53,499 nt of DNA from Chelatococcus sp. GTDB taxonomy: Bacteria; Pseudomonadota; Alphaproteobacteria; Rhizobiales; Beijerinckiaceae. This document shows, piece after piece, positions 25,385-34,136 of this stretch. The notes under the pieces are model-generated. The model did no database searches and was not told where the DNA came from. It saw only the letters and a program-made list of their open reading frames with translations. The translations under genes and the position numbers were made by a program. The stretch is taken from assembly GCA_003248805.1 (NCBI GenBank), contig QFQY01000032.1:1-53499 (forward strand), written 5' to 3'. The stretch's first letter is position 1; each line of letters begins with the position of its first letter.

Positions 25385-27113
25385 CTGCCGTCATCACGAT
25401 CCTGGGGGTGGCGGGGGCCGGCGCGGCCGTCGTCGGGGTGGCGGCGAGGCCCTTGCGAAGCACCTCCTCCTTGGGGCCGAAGGCCTGCACCTGACCGTCG
25501 GCAAGGATCAGAACGAGGTCGATTCCCGCGAGCGCCGAGGGGCGGTGTGCGATGACCACCACGATGCCTCCACGGGCGCGCACGCCGGCAATGGCGCCGG
25601 TCAGGGCCGCATCGCCATCGGCGTCGAGGCTGGCATTGGGCTCGTCGAGCACGACGAGGAAGGGGTCCCGGTAGAGCGCCCGCGCCAGCGCGATCCGCTG
25701 GCGCTGACCGCCCGAGAGAATGCCGCCCGCTTCGCCGACCGGCGTCTCGAAGCCCTTGGGCAGGCCAAGGATGAGCTCATAGGCGCCAGCGGCCTTCGCC
25801 GCGGCCCGAACCAGATCCTCGGACATGTCCGGGTCGAAGCGCGCGATATTCTCGGCCACGGTGCCGCCGAAGAGCTGCACGTCCTGCGGCATGTAGCCGA
25901 TGATCGCACCGCGCTGCTCCTCCGGCCATTGGTCGAGGGTCGCGCCGTCGAGGCGCAGGCTGCCGCGCAGCAGCGGCCAGACGCCGACCAGCATGCGCGC
26001 CAGCGTCGACTTGCCCGAGGCCGAAGGCCCGATGACGGCGAGGCCCTGCCCGGCGCCGAGCGTGAAGCCGACATCCTTGAGAATCGGCGTCTGGCTGCCC
26101 GGCGCCGCCACGAAGGCATGGTCGAGCATCAGAGCGCGCGACGGCAGCTCGGGAGCGATCACCGGAGCCGGGGCGGCCTGTCCGAGTGCTGCCTTCAGCC
26201 GGCCCCAGGCCTGGCGGGCGCCGATGAAGGGCCGCCAGCTGCCGATGGCCAGCTCGATCGGCGCGAGCGCCCGGCTGCTCAGCACCGAGGAGGCGATCAT
26301 GACGCCCGACGACGCCTGATCGTTCATCACCAGCCAGGCGCCGACGCCGAGCATGGCCGACTGAAGCATGAAGCGGATGACCTTCGACAGCCCGCCGAGG
26401 CCGCTCGTGATGTCCGAGGCGCCGAGGCTGGTGGCGATGTGCCGGTCGTTGACGCGCTCGAACAGCCCGGCGATGCGCCGCCCCATGCCCAGAGCCGCGA
26501 CGGCCTCGGCGTTGCGCCGCGCCGCCTCGAGCAGGGCCGAGCGCTCGGCGCCGGAGCGCGCGACCTCCATGCTCGGGCGGCGCGACAGCACCTCCGTCAG
26601 CAAGGCGATGAGGATCAGCACCACGGCGCCTGCCACGAGCGTCCAGCCGAGATAGGGATGCAGCACGAAGCACAGACCGCCATAGAGCGGAATCCAGGGC
26701 AGATCGAACAGCGTCGTCGGCCCGAGGCCGGAGAGGAAGCCGCGCACATTGTCGAGGTCCCGGGAGAGCTGCATGCCGCCGGGCGCGCCGCGTAGCTGCG
26801 CCCCGAGGATCGCCCCGACCACGGGCCCGCCGAGCTTGCGGTCGAGCTCCACGCCGATGCGGCTCAGGATGCGTTGGCGTAGCCAGTCGAAGACACCCAG
26901 CAGGACGTAGAGCGCCGCGACGATGAGCGAGAGCGCGATCAGTGTCGGCACGCTGCGCGAGGGCAGGACCCGATCGTAGACCTGCAGCATGTAGATCGAC
27001 CCGGTCAGCATCAGCACATTGACCAGGGCGGAGAACAGCGCCACCGCGAGAAGGGCCGAGCGACAGGAGGCGAGAGCCTCGCTCGCTGCATTGGTGGGCG
27101 ACTTGGCAAGCAA
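25371..27113 (-). CDS. Type I secretion ABC exporter (PrtD/HlyB-like), TTG start inferred
   Basis: An ABC exporter with a six-helix membrane domain (about residues 20-310) and a C-terminal nucleotide-binding domain. Walker A is GPSASGKST near residue 360, the signature is LSGGQRQR near 463, Walker B is FLVVLDEPNASLD near 485 and the switch histidine is in IAHRPS. No peptidase-like N-terminal domain is visible, as in PrtD exporters of RTX proteins. The reading frame stays open upstream, but the conserved part begins at SEALASCRSALLAVALFS. The best start is TTG at 27113, preceded by GGGGA at good spacing and giving 580 residues, the usual PrtD length. It powers export of the flanking RTX proteins. 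Confidence 0.85.
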   Translation of the reverse strand: MLAKSPTNAASEALASCRSALLAVALFSALVNVLMLTGSIYMLQVYDRVLPSRSVPTLIALSLIVAALYVLLGVFDWLRQRILSRIGVELDRKLGGPVVGAILGAQLRGAPGGMQLSRDLDNVRGFLSGLGPTTLFDLPWIPLYGGLCFVLHPYLGWTLVAGAVVLILIALLTEVLSRRPSMEVARSGAERSALLEAARRNAEAVAALGMGRRIAGLFERVNDRHIATSLGASDITSGLGGLSKVIRFMLQSAMLGVGAWLVMNDQASSGVMIASSVLSSRALAPIELAIGSWRPFIGARQAWGRLKAALGQAAPAPVIAPELPSRALMLDHAFVAAPGSQTPILKDVGFTLGAGQGLAVIGPSASGKSTLARMLVGVWPLLRGSLRLDGATLDQWPEEQRGAIIGYMPQDVQLFGGTVAENIARFDPDMSEDLVRAAAKAAGAYELILGLPKGFETPVGEAGGILSGGQRQRIALARALYRDPFLVVLDEPNASLDADGDAALTGAIAGVRARGGIVVVIAHRPSALAGIDLVLILADGQVQAFGPKEEVLRKGLAATPTTAAPAPATPRIVMTADARG

Positions 27114-27701
27114 GGGAGAATCCCCGAACGCATACTTGAAAAACAGACCGCCTGCGGCGCTTCCAGCACGGCCCCGCCACAACCAGCCGTTTCCGGCCGG
27201 GCGGGCGGACCCTGTGACGGCGGCGGGAGCCTTAGAGAGGCGATGTGACAGCTCGTTGAAGCCGCGCCCGGCGATCGGTCGAATTCGACGATACGCCCCA
27301 TCGCGAAAAGCGATTTGAAAGACATGGCGATACGCGCCCGACACGGAGCGGCGCGGCGAAACCGCTTCAGTATCCGACGGCATCCGTGAAGCGTTCGGCA
27401 GTATAGGGCGCCAGTCCGCACCACCCTGTTCGCTGAACGCGCCCCGTCGCGTATTCGGTTGCAATCGAGAGCCGGCTTATTTTCCAGCGAGGCGGAATCG
27501 TTTCGGTGTCCGGTCAGAAAACGCGTGAGTTCGCGACAATCAATTCCGATAATTTTTCCGAAAATAGTCTCGATTGTTAAAAACCCGTCATCCTTACCAG
27601 TTCATTAACGTGCCCTATCGGCCTACCCCCGCGCCGGCTGCCGCCTCTGCGTTCGGCTCGGGCGGAGCGGCTTCGCGCGTTCGACTGCAAGGATATTCGC
27701 C
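27114..27701. promoter_or_regulatory. Long divergent region between exporter and second RTX gene
   Basis: A 588-bp gap with no supported gene. The exporter-proximal part (to about 27470) is GC-rich and its open frames have no recognisable protein. The part from 27480 to 27640 is conspicuously AT-rich, with repeated TTCCGATAATTTTTCCGAAAAT-like sequence near 27545, and probably carries the promoter of the RTX gene at 27702. Confidence 0.4.
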
Positions 27702-30700
27702 ATGGCTCTCGCCGCTGGTTCCATCGGCTTCGTCGGCTACAGCTCGGATGCCGGTGACGGCATCGTCTTCACCGTGCTCGAGCCCGTACTCGCGGGCAGC
27801 GTGATCACCATCACGGACGAAACGCTGGAGAGCGCGGGCTCTGCGGCCACCTGGACCTGGACGACCGATCGCGACCTCGATCCGGGCACGGTCGTCACGC
27901 TGACCAGGCCGGGGGGAGACCAGGCCGCGACCGGCGCCGACGCCGGCACGCAGCGCGAGCAGTCGGTCGATGCCGACGTCACCGGCAGCGTGAAGACCTT
28001 CCGCGCCTCTTCCGGCAGCTCGACCGACCCGGCGCTGCTGGGCAGCAGCGCAAGCAATGATTTCATCACCCCGTCGATCAGCATCGCGGGCCAGGGCGGC
28101 AGCGCCGTCAGCGCCGGGCAGGTTCCGAGCCCGATCGACGCGGGCGGCTCCGCCAGCGGGGGCGCAGCGCGCAGCCTCGCTTCGATGTCGAGCGCCTCGC
28201 AGGCTTCCATCGCCGGCAACGAGCCCGAGTCCGCCCCCAACGCCGGCCCCACGCCCACGCCCACGCCGTCCGGCGACAGCCAAACCCCGGCGCCGGGGAG
28301 CGCCTATGGCGACGGCGACGACAGCCTGACCAACAGCGGCACGCTGTTCAGCGGCGTTTCGATGCGCGGTGGCAAGGACACGCTCGTCAATTCGGGCACC
28401 ATCATCGGCCTTGACGGCGTCGCGATCGACATGGGCGACGGTGACGACAAGGTCACGCTGCTGTCGGGCAGCAAGATTTATGGCGAGATCCGTCTCGGCG
28501 CCGGCGACGACAGGCTGACGGCTGTCGGCGTCGACGACGATCTCAGCATCGATGCCGGCGACGGCAATGACAGCGTCACCGGCGGCCGCGGCGACGACCT
28601 GATCCGCGGCGGCGCGGGCGACGACACGCTCGATGGCGGCGCCGGCGACGACGTCCTCAACGGCGGCGACGGCACGGATCTGCTGATCGGCGGGGCTGGC
28701 GACGACATTCTCTCCGGCGGGGCCGGCGATGACACGCTGCAGGGCGGCGAGGGCAACGACACCCTGCTCGGCGGCGAGGGCAACGACACGCTGGACGGCG
28801 GTGACGGCAACGACACGCTCGATGGCGGCGAAGGCAGCGACGTGCTGGAGGGCGGCGCCGGCAAGGACCTCCTCCGCGCCGGCCGCGGCGACACCGCGCG
28901 CGGCGGCGACGGCGACGACGTGATCGAGATCGACACCGCGACCGGCGCCCCCTCCAGCGTCGATGGCGGTGCCGGCAACGACACCGTCAGGCTGCTCGGC
29001 GCCGGCACGGGCACGCTCGCCGGCACGACGGTCGCGAATGTCGAGCATCTCGTGGTCGCGGGCGGCACCTGGAACGCGGGCGACACGTCCGGCTATGCCG
29101 ATATCAACGTGAAAAACGGCGCGGGCACGGTGGGCTCCATCCTCCTGACCGGGAGCCAGAAGCTCATCGTCGAGGCTGGCGGCACCGTCGGCGACGGCGC
29201 TGAAATGGGCGTCCTGACGACCGGAACCTTGACCGGCGCTTCGATCGACAATTCCGGCACGATCACCGGCATCTACTACAACTACTTCGGCCCGGTCGGC
29301 AAAGGCCCGATCAGCATCGTCAATCAGGCCAGCGGGGTGATCAAGGCTCCCGAGAACTCCGGGACGACGCTGAAGCTCGCGGGTGACCTCGCCCAGGACG
29401 CGCCGGCGATCGACAATTTCGGCCAGATCATCGGCAGCGATCATACGAGTTCGATCGCGATCGATTTCGAATCCGTCACCGGCACCGGCGCTCGCATCGT
29501 CAACGAGGTCGGCGGAGTGATCGCGACCGCCGCCTATCAGGACATCATCCGCGGGGGCACCGGCACGGTGGTCGAAAACCACGGCACGATCCGCTCGTAT
29601 GAAGATCATGTCGCCGAGGATGGCGAAGTCCTCGGTGGTGGCGACGCCATCGACTACAAGAAGAAGGCTGGCGGCCTCGTCCACAACTATGATGGCGGCC
29701 TGATCGAAGGCGCGCATCATGCCGTCACCGGCAAGAAGAGCCTTACCGTGGTCAACGATGCCGGTGGCACGCTCGTCGGCCGCAACGGTTCAGCGGTGAA
29801 CATCGACAACGATGCGGGCGTCGCCAACACCGTCTTCGTCACCAATCGCGGCACCATGGAAGGTCGCTCGGCCGGCTACGAAGACTCGGACGGCGATGCG
29901 ATCGACACCGACGGCCTCGCCTCGATCGAGAACTGGGGCCAGATCAAGGGCCTCGGCGCCCACGGCTACCACAATGGAAACGAGGCCACAGACGCCAACA
30001 TCTCCGAGGCGATCGCCATCGGCGGCGGCACCATCGTCAACCATGCGGGCGGAACGATCTACGGCTACGGCCGAGCCATCCAGATCGACGATTCCTCGAA
30101 CGGCGCGGCTTTCGCTTCAACGACCATCACCAATGAGGGCACGATCGAGGGTGCTGGCCACGGCCCCGAGGGCGTCGATTCCGAACATGCCGCGTTCATG
30201 CAGGCCAGGATCGACGGCGCCGAGGCGATCAACATCGTCGGCAGCCACGCCGACACGATCACCAACAAGACCGGCGGCAAGATCATCGGCGGCATCTTCA
30301 CCGATGCCGGCGCGGACACGCTGAGCAATGACGGCAGCATTGCCGCGCTGCACGGCTCGGCCGTGAATCTCGGCGCCGGCGACGACCTGCTGATCAATCG
30401 CGGCACCATCACCGGCGCGGTGCTGACCGGGGCCGGCAAGGACGAGATCATCACCACCAGCACCGGAGTCTTCGACGGAGCGGTCTCGCTGGGCGATGGC
30501 GACGACAAGCTCGGCAACTCCGGCAAGATCACCGGCACCGTCGACATGGGCGCCGGCAACGACGTGATGAACCTCTATATCGGCACCAATGTCACCGGCA
30601 CGATCCTGCTCGGCGAGGGCGACGATCGCCTCACCGCCGACATGTACCAGAACCAGGGCTTCACGGTGGATGCCGGTGACGGCGACGACCAGGTCACGAC

Positions 30701-31616
30701 GAGCTTCGGCAACGACGTGATCCATGGCGGGGCCGGCAACGACCTCGTCTATGCCAGCGCCGGCGACGATCTGATCTATGGTGACGACGGCAACGACATC
30801 CTCAACGGCGAGGACGGCAACGACATCATCCAGGGTGGCGCGGGTGACGACGTCATCAATGGCGGAGCCGGTGACGACACCATCCATGCGGGCGCCGGCA
30901 ACGACGTCATCAAGGCCGGTCCCGGCACCGACGTCGTCGACGGCGGCGACGGCTACGACACGCTCGACCTGTCGGCGGTCACCGGCGCGCTCTATATCGA
31001 CATGGCATCGGGGCGGATCGCGGGAGCCGGCATCGGCGTCCAGACCTTCGTCAACATCGAGAATCTGTCGTTCGGAGAGGGCGACAACATCGTCACCGGC
31101 GGCAATGGCGACGACAGCTTCGATGGCGGCGCCGGCGACGATACGCTCAGCGGCGGGGCGGGCGACGACACCCTGCTCGGTGGGCTCGGCAACGACACGC
31201 TGAAGGGCGGCTCGGGCGACGACGCCCTCGCGGGCGGCGAGGGCGACGACACAGTCTCCGGCGGCTCCGGCGACGACAGCCTGCTCGGCGGCCTCGGCAA
31301 CGACAAGCTGAGCGGCGGCTCCGGCGACGACCGCCTCGAAGGCGGCGCTGGCGACGACATCCTCACCGGCGGGTCGGGAAACGACGTCTTCGTCTTCGCG
31401 CCGGGCTTCGGCCGGGACAAGATCACCGACTTCGCCGGCTCGCACGAGGACATCATCGCGTTCTCGACCGATCTCTTCGCCGATTTCGCGTCGGTGATGG
31501 CGAGCGCGGCGCAGGTCGGCGACGACGTCGTTCTCTCGATCGACGACCATACCTCGCTCACGCTCGCGCACACGCAGCTCGGCTCGCTGCGCGCAGACGA
31601 CTTCCGCTTCGCCTGA
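27702..31616 (+). CDS. RTX calcium-binding protein with internal beta-strand repeats, type I secreted
   Basis: A 1304-residue secreted protein. Residues 1-100 match the domain starting MALAAGSIGFVGYSSD that often heads alphaproteobacterial calcium-binding proteins. A serine/glycine/proline-rich linker follows. RTX nonapeptides (GGxGxDxLx) occur at about 279-410. Residues about 430-960 contain irregular copies of an autotransporter-like strand motif (variants of NSGTITG, NHAGGTIYG, NEGTIEG, NWGQIKG), which suggest a right-handed beta-helix. A second RTX block covers about 985-1226, and the end is a secretion signal closely resembling that of the phosphoesterase. The ATG at 27702 follows AAGGA. 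It is divergent from the exporter and adaptor genes. The protein is probably a surface, matrix or S-layer-like adhesin. No enzymatic motif is visible. Confidence 0.87.
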   Translation: MALAAGSIGFVGYSSDAGDGIVFTVLEPVLAGSVITITDETLESAGSAATWTWTTDRDLDPGTVVTLTRPGGDQAATGADAGTQREQSVDADVTGSVKTFRASSGSSTDPALLGSSASNDFITPSISIAGQGGSAVSAGQVPSPIDAGGSASGGAARSLASMSSASQASIAGNEPESAPNAGPTPTPTPSGDSQTPAPGSAYGDGDDSLTNSGTLFSGVSMRGGKDTLVNSGTIIGLDGVAIDMGDGDDKVTLLSGSKIYGEIRLGAGDDRLTAVGVDDDLSIDAGDGNDSVTGGRGDDLIRGGAGDDTLDGGAGDDVLNGGDGTDLLIGGAGDDILSGGAGDDTLQGGEGNDTLLGGEGNDTLDGGDGNDTLDGGEGSDVLEGGAGKDLLRAGRGDTARGGDGDDVIEIDTATGAPSSVDGGAGNDTVRLLGAGTGTLAGTTVANVEHLVVAGGTWNAGDTSGYADINVKNGAGTVGSILLTGSQKLIVEAGGTVGDGAEMGVLTTGTLTGASIDNSGTITGIYYNYFGPVGKGPISIVNQASGVIKAPENSGTTLKLAGDLAQDAPAIDNFGQIIGSDHTSSIAIDFESVTGTGARIVNEVGGVIATAAYQDIIRGGTGTVVENHGTIRSYEDHVAEDGEVLGGGDAIDYKKKAGGLVHNYDGGLIEGAHHAVTGKKSLTVVNDAGGTLVGRNGSAVNIDNDAGVANTVFVTNRGTMEGRSAGYEDSDGDAIDTDGLASIENWGQIKGLGAHGYHNGNEATDANISEAIAIGGGTIVNHAGGTIYGYGRAIQIDDSSNGAAFASTTITNEGTIEGAGHGPEGVDSEHAAFMQARIDGAEAINIVGSHADTITNKTGGKIIGGIFTDAGADTLSNDGSIAALHGSAVNLGAGDDLLINRGTITGAVLTGAGKDEIITTSTGVFDGAVSLGDGDDKLGNSGKITGTVDMGAGNDVMNLYIGTNVTGTILLGEGDDRLTADMYQNQGFTVDAGDGDDQVTTSFGNDVIHGGAGNDLVYASAGDDLIYGDDGNDILNGEDGNDIIQGGAGDDVINGGAGDDTIHAGAGNDVIKAGPGTDVVDGGDGYDTLDLSAVTGALYIDMASGRIAGAGIGVQTFVNIENLSFGEGDNIVTGGNGDDSFDGGAGDDTLSGGAGDDTLLGGLGNDTLKGGSGDDALAGGEGDDTVSGGSGDDSLLGGLGNDKLSGGSGDDRLEGGAGDDILTGGSGNDVFVFAPGFGRDKITDFAGSHEDIIAFSTDLFADFASVMASAAQVGDDVVLSIDDHTSLTLAHTQLGSLRADDFRFA
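28537..28930 (+). repeat. First RTX nonapeptide block
   Basis: About 14 tandem GGxGxDxLx-type units, including GGAGDDTLDGGAGDDVL. They are calcium-binding beta-roll repeats encoded by highly repetitive GC-rich DNA. Confidence 0.88.
30664..31390 (+). repeat. Second RTX nonapeptide block
   Basis: Two runs of GGxGxDxLx units separated by a GYDTLDLSAVTG-type linker of about 45 residues. The same linker type interrupts the RTX block of the phosphoesterase at 16831-22692. It precedes the C-terminal secretion signal. Confidence 0.88.
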
Positions 31617-31621
31617 ACGAC

Positions 31622-31654
31622 TGGCGGGCGGCGCCCTCCCCGGCCCGCCCGCCA
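31622..31654 (+). terminator. Hairpin after the second RTX gene
   Basis: Arms TGGCGGGC and GCCCGCCA with a 17-nt GC-rich loop lie 5 bp after the stop codon. No T tract follows, so this is only a probable transcript end. Confidence 0.45.
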
Positions 31655-31816
31655 TCATCGCAGACGATCCGGCGACCGCGCCGCCTCCGGCCGGCGCGGG
31701 TTCGGCTCATGCCGCCCTGCCCTCGCTTTCCGGGCCGACCGGCGAGGTCCTGGCCCGGCCCTCGACACGGAGGAGGCCGGCGCCTCGACCTCGCGCGCGG
31801 CCGCGGATCGGCGGTC

Positions 31817-32758
31817 TCAATAGCTCGCCGCGAGCAGCCCGAGCGCCGGATAGAGCCGGTCGACCGCCTCGATCTCGGCGCGCAGCTCCGCCACGATCCA
31901 GTCCTTGATCTCGCGCACGACGGGACGCATCGGGCGGTTGCGCGGGCTCGCCATCACCGCGACGCGGGCGCCATGCGTCACGCCATCCGCCGCCGGGACG
32001 AGTGCGCCGGCGATCAAGGCATGCGCCACGACGGTCAGCCAGCCGAAGGCGACGCCCTGCCCCAGCAGAGCCGCCTGCACAACCACGGCATAGTCCGAGA
32101 AAACCAGGACCTTGGGCGCGCCAGGGCGTCCGGTCGAGAAGGACGGGTACGCGGCCGCCCAATCCCCCGGCGAATCCGTGAGCTGGATCAGGGTGTGGCC
32201 CTCGCGGGGGCCGGCTGCGCCGTCGCGGTAGGCGGGGCTGCAGACCGGCAGCATGACCTCCTTCATCAGGAACTCGGCGGTGGCGCCGATATCCTCCGGC
32301 CCCGCGAAACGCATGCCGAGGTCGACATTCTCGACCGGCCCGCGCACCGAGCCGGCGATGAGCTGGAAGCGCAGGTCGACATCCGGAAACCGGCGCTGGA
32401 ACCGGTCCATGCGCGGCATCATCCAGTGAGTGGTGAAGGCCGAGGACACGGAGAGCGTCACCGTCTCCTTGCCGGCCCGCAACTCCTCGATCTCGCGCAG
32501 GCCGGCCTCGATGTCGCGGAAGCCGTCGCCGACGCGGCGATACAGAATCTCGCCCTCGGTGGTCAGCAACGCGGCCCTGCCGGCCCGCTGGAACAGGCGC
32601 ACGCCGAGATGCTCCTCGAAACGCGACATCATCCGGCTGACGGCCGGCTGCGTGACGTTCAGCTCCTCGGCCGCGCGGGTGAAGCTGCCGCTGCGCGCCG
32701 CCGCCTCGAAGACGAAGAGCGCATTGCTCGATGAGACCATGCGGCGCAGCTCAGACAT
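31817..32758 (-). CDS. LysR-family transcriptional regulator (GcvA-like)
   Basis: A 313-residue LysR protein of the GcvA-like subgroup. The HTH reads SSNALFVFEAAARSGSFTRAAEELNVTQPAVSRMMSRFEEHLGVRLF, and the effector domain starts near residue 95 with VTLSVSSAFTTHWMMPRMDRF, typical of this subgroup. It is divergent from the HAD-family hydrolase gene at 33005 and probably controls it. An imperfect 15-bp palindrome overlaps its own start codon, suggesting autoregulation. An alternative ATG at 32740 is possible because neither start has a strong ribosome site. Confidence 0.88.
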   Translation of the reverse strand: MSELRRMVSSSNALFVFEAAARSGSFTRAAEELNVTQPAVSRMMSRFEEHLGVRLFQRAGRAALLTTEGEILYRRVGDGFRDIEAGLREIEELRAGKETVTLSVSSAFTTHWMMPRMDRFQRRFPDVDLRFQLIAGSVRGPVENVDLGMRFAGPEDIGATAEFLMKEVMLPVCSPAYRDGAAGPREGHTLIQLTDSPGDWAAAYPSFSTGRPGAPKVLVFSDYAVVVQAALLGQGVAFGWLTVVAHALIAGALVPAADGVTHGARVAVMASPRNRPMRPVVREIKDWIVAELRAEIEAVDRLYPALGLLAASY

Positions 32759-32771
32759 TACATGATGTTAT
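32757..32771. promoter_or_regulatory. Imperfect palindrome at the LysR start codon
   Basis: ATTACAT-G-ATGTTAT, with six of seven arm positions symmetrical, covers the first bases of the LysR gene and faces the HAD gene. It is the only clear dyad in this divergent gap and a candidate LysR autoregulatory site. Confidence 0.45.
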
Positions 32772-33004
32772 GAAACCCCTGATTATTTGGCAATTGCCCG
32801 ATCGGGCCAATCGGCTTTTGATCAGGAAGAAGCCGAGACGCGACGGCGGCCTGCAGAGGCCTCAGCGCGTCAGGGAATGCCAGGGGCGGCACGCGCGGCC
32901 ATAAGGCCCGCTCATGACGCGCCCGGCACTTGCGCCGGCTCGCAGGATCCGATCGCCGCGCCGAAAGCCGGCGCGCTCACCCCCAGCAGAGAAAAGACGA
33001 GACC

Positions 33005-33709
33005 ATGGCGCTCAGTGATTTCAAGGTCCTCACATTCGACGTCGTCGGCACCCTGATCGACTTCGAGACCGGCGTGCTAAACGCGGTGCGCCGCGTCGGC
33101 GGGCCGGCAGCGGCCAAGCTCACGGACGACGAGATCTTCGCCCCCTATCTCAAGGGCCGCGAAAACCACTACGAGCGCTCCAGCGAGGCGATGAAGCTGG
33201 TCTACATCCACCTCGCCAAGGAACTCGGCCTGCCGCATGACGACGCCTCGGCCGAGGCCTTCCAGTACGCGATCTTCCAGCATCCGGCCTTCCCGGATTC
33301 GGTCGCGGCGCTCGCCCGGCTGCGCCGCCATTTCCGGCTCGTGGCGATGACGAATGCCGACCGCTCGACCTTCACCTTCTACTCCCACACGCTCGGCAAC
33401 CCGTTCCACGACAGCGTGACCGCCGACGAGGCGATCCATCCCAAGCCCGATCCGCTGTTCTTCGCCTTCAACCGCGGACGGCAGTCGGCCTTCGGCTACA
33501 AGCAGGAGGAGATCCTGCACGTCGCCCAGAGCCAGTATCACGACATCGGGGTGGCGAAATCGCTCGGCTACAGCACCTGCTGGATCGAGCGGCGCCAGGG
33601 CATGAAAGGCTTCGGCGGCACGCCGGCCGTGCCCGAGTTGACGAAGCCGGACTATCATTTCCCGACCCTCGAAGCGCTCGCCGATGCCGTCGAAGCCGAG
33701 AAGGGCTGA
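33005..33709 (+). CDS. HAD-superfamily hydrolase, haloacid dehalogenase type II-like
   Basis: A 234-residue HAD hydrolase. The nucleophile motif is FDVVGTL with Asp12, motif II is VAMTNAD, the lysine motif is IHPKPDPLFF and the acidic motif IV region follows (VAQSQYHDIGVAKSLG). The cap between residues 20 and 100 has the helical form seen in (S)-2-haloacid dehalogenases. Many proteins annotated as such act on unknown phosphate or halogenated substrates, so the exact reaction is not assigned. It follows the divergent LysR regulator by 246 bp. Directly downstream lies an 8-bp perfect hairpin and then the integrase remnant of the caspase islet. Confidence 0.82.
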   Translation: MALSDFKVLTFDVVGTLIDFETGVLNAVRRVGGPAAAKLTDDEIFAPYLKGRENHYERSSEAMKLVYIHLAKELGLPHDDASAEAFQYAIFQHPAFPDSVAALARLRRHFRLVAMTNADRSTFTFYSHTLGNPFHDSVTADEAIHPKPDPLFFAFNRGRQSAFGYKQEEILHVAQSQYHDIGVAKSLGYSTCWIERRQGMKGFGGTPAVPELTKPDYHFPTLEALADAVEAEKG

Positions 33710-33719
33710 AGGGGAGATC

Positions 33720-33740
33720 GCGCCGGCCGGGAGCCGGCGC
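33720..33740 (+). terminator. Hairpin after the HAD gene, at the edge of the islet
   Basis: Perfect arms GCGCCGGC and GCCGGCGC with a 5-nt loop, starting 11 bp after the stop codon. There is no T tract. It marks the boundary between host-like GC-rich sequence and the lower-GC islet. Confidence 0.5.
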
Positions 33741-33759
33741 AGCGACGCCTTCGGTCCGA

Positions 33760-33999
33760 AACCTGCTTTAGACTGGGTAGATGCTCGTCGTAGAATCGAG
33801 TGAGAGCTTCCTTGTAGGTTCGACGAGAGCGTCCACCTCGATCCAAACGACGATGCTCTTCGAGAACTTGGGCAAGGTATTGCTGGGCAACGGCCTTTGA
33901 CGAAGTGCGGGCGGGGCGGCGAACTTCAAGCCCATGCGCCCGAAATCTGATCCAATAGGTTTGGTGGCCCTTACGACCCCTTCGATAAACCGACGCCAT
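33760..33999 (-). pseudogene. Tyrosine recombinase (phage-type integrase) remnant, N-terminal fragment
   Basis: Reading left from an ATG at 33999, the translation is a typical integrase N-terminus: an arm-binding start (MASVYRRGRKGHQTYWIRF) and the beginning of the core-binding domain (RRTYKEALTRFYDEHLPSL), about 78 residues in all. After about 33765 the frame runs into sequence that no longer resembles an integrase and merges with host-like GC-rich DNA. The catalytic domain is missing, so it cannot be active. A C-terminal integrase fragment occurs at 36694 in the opposite orientation. Both suggest that the caspase islet arrived on an integrating element that later decayed. Confidence 0.75.
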
Positions 34000-34136
34000 C
34001 CGATCTCCGCAGCCGCTGCCGCGAAAAACCTCGCACGGAAAGTGGGACGGTCAAGCAATTGATCGAAGCCCATTCCCATTCTGTTGTAAGTCCAATGGGC
34101 GTGCGCGTTTCACCTCGTCGTGCTAATTGCGGTTCC

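Noticed and set aside
27615..29720. A 701-codon minus-strand frame opposite the second RTX gene.
   Set aside because: Same effect as above, with repetitive VVAGAAIERVVA-type translation and no motif. It also runs against the RTX gene's start region.
34059..34136. 26-residue N-terminal extension of the caspase partner gene.
   Set aside because: The extension looks like translated non-coding sequence and has no ribosome site. The ATG at 34137 is preferred, though without a strong site either.
33720..34136. Direct copy of the tRNA-Arg 3' end as left attachment site of the islet.
   Set aside because: I looked for the terminal GGTTCGAATCC...CCGGGAC sequence near the left edge and did not find a convincing copy, so the islet ends remain undefined.
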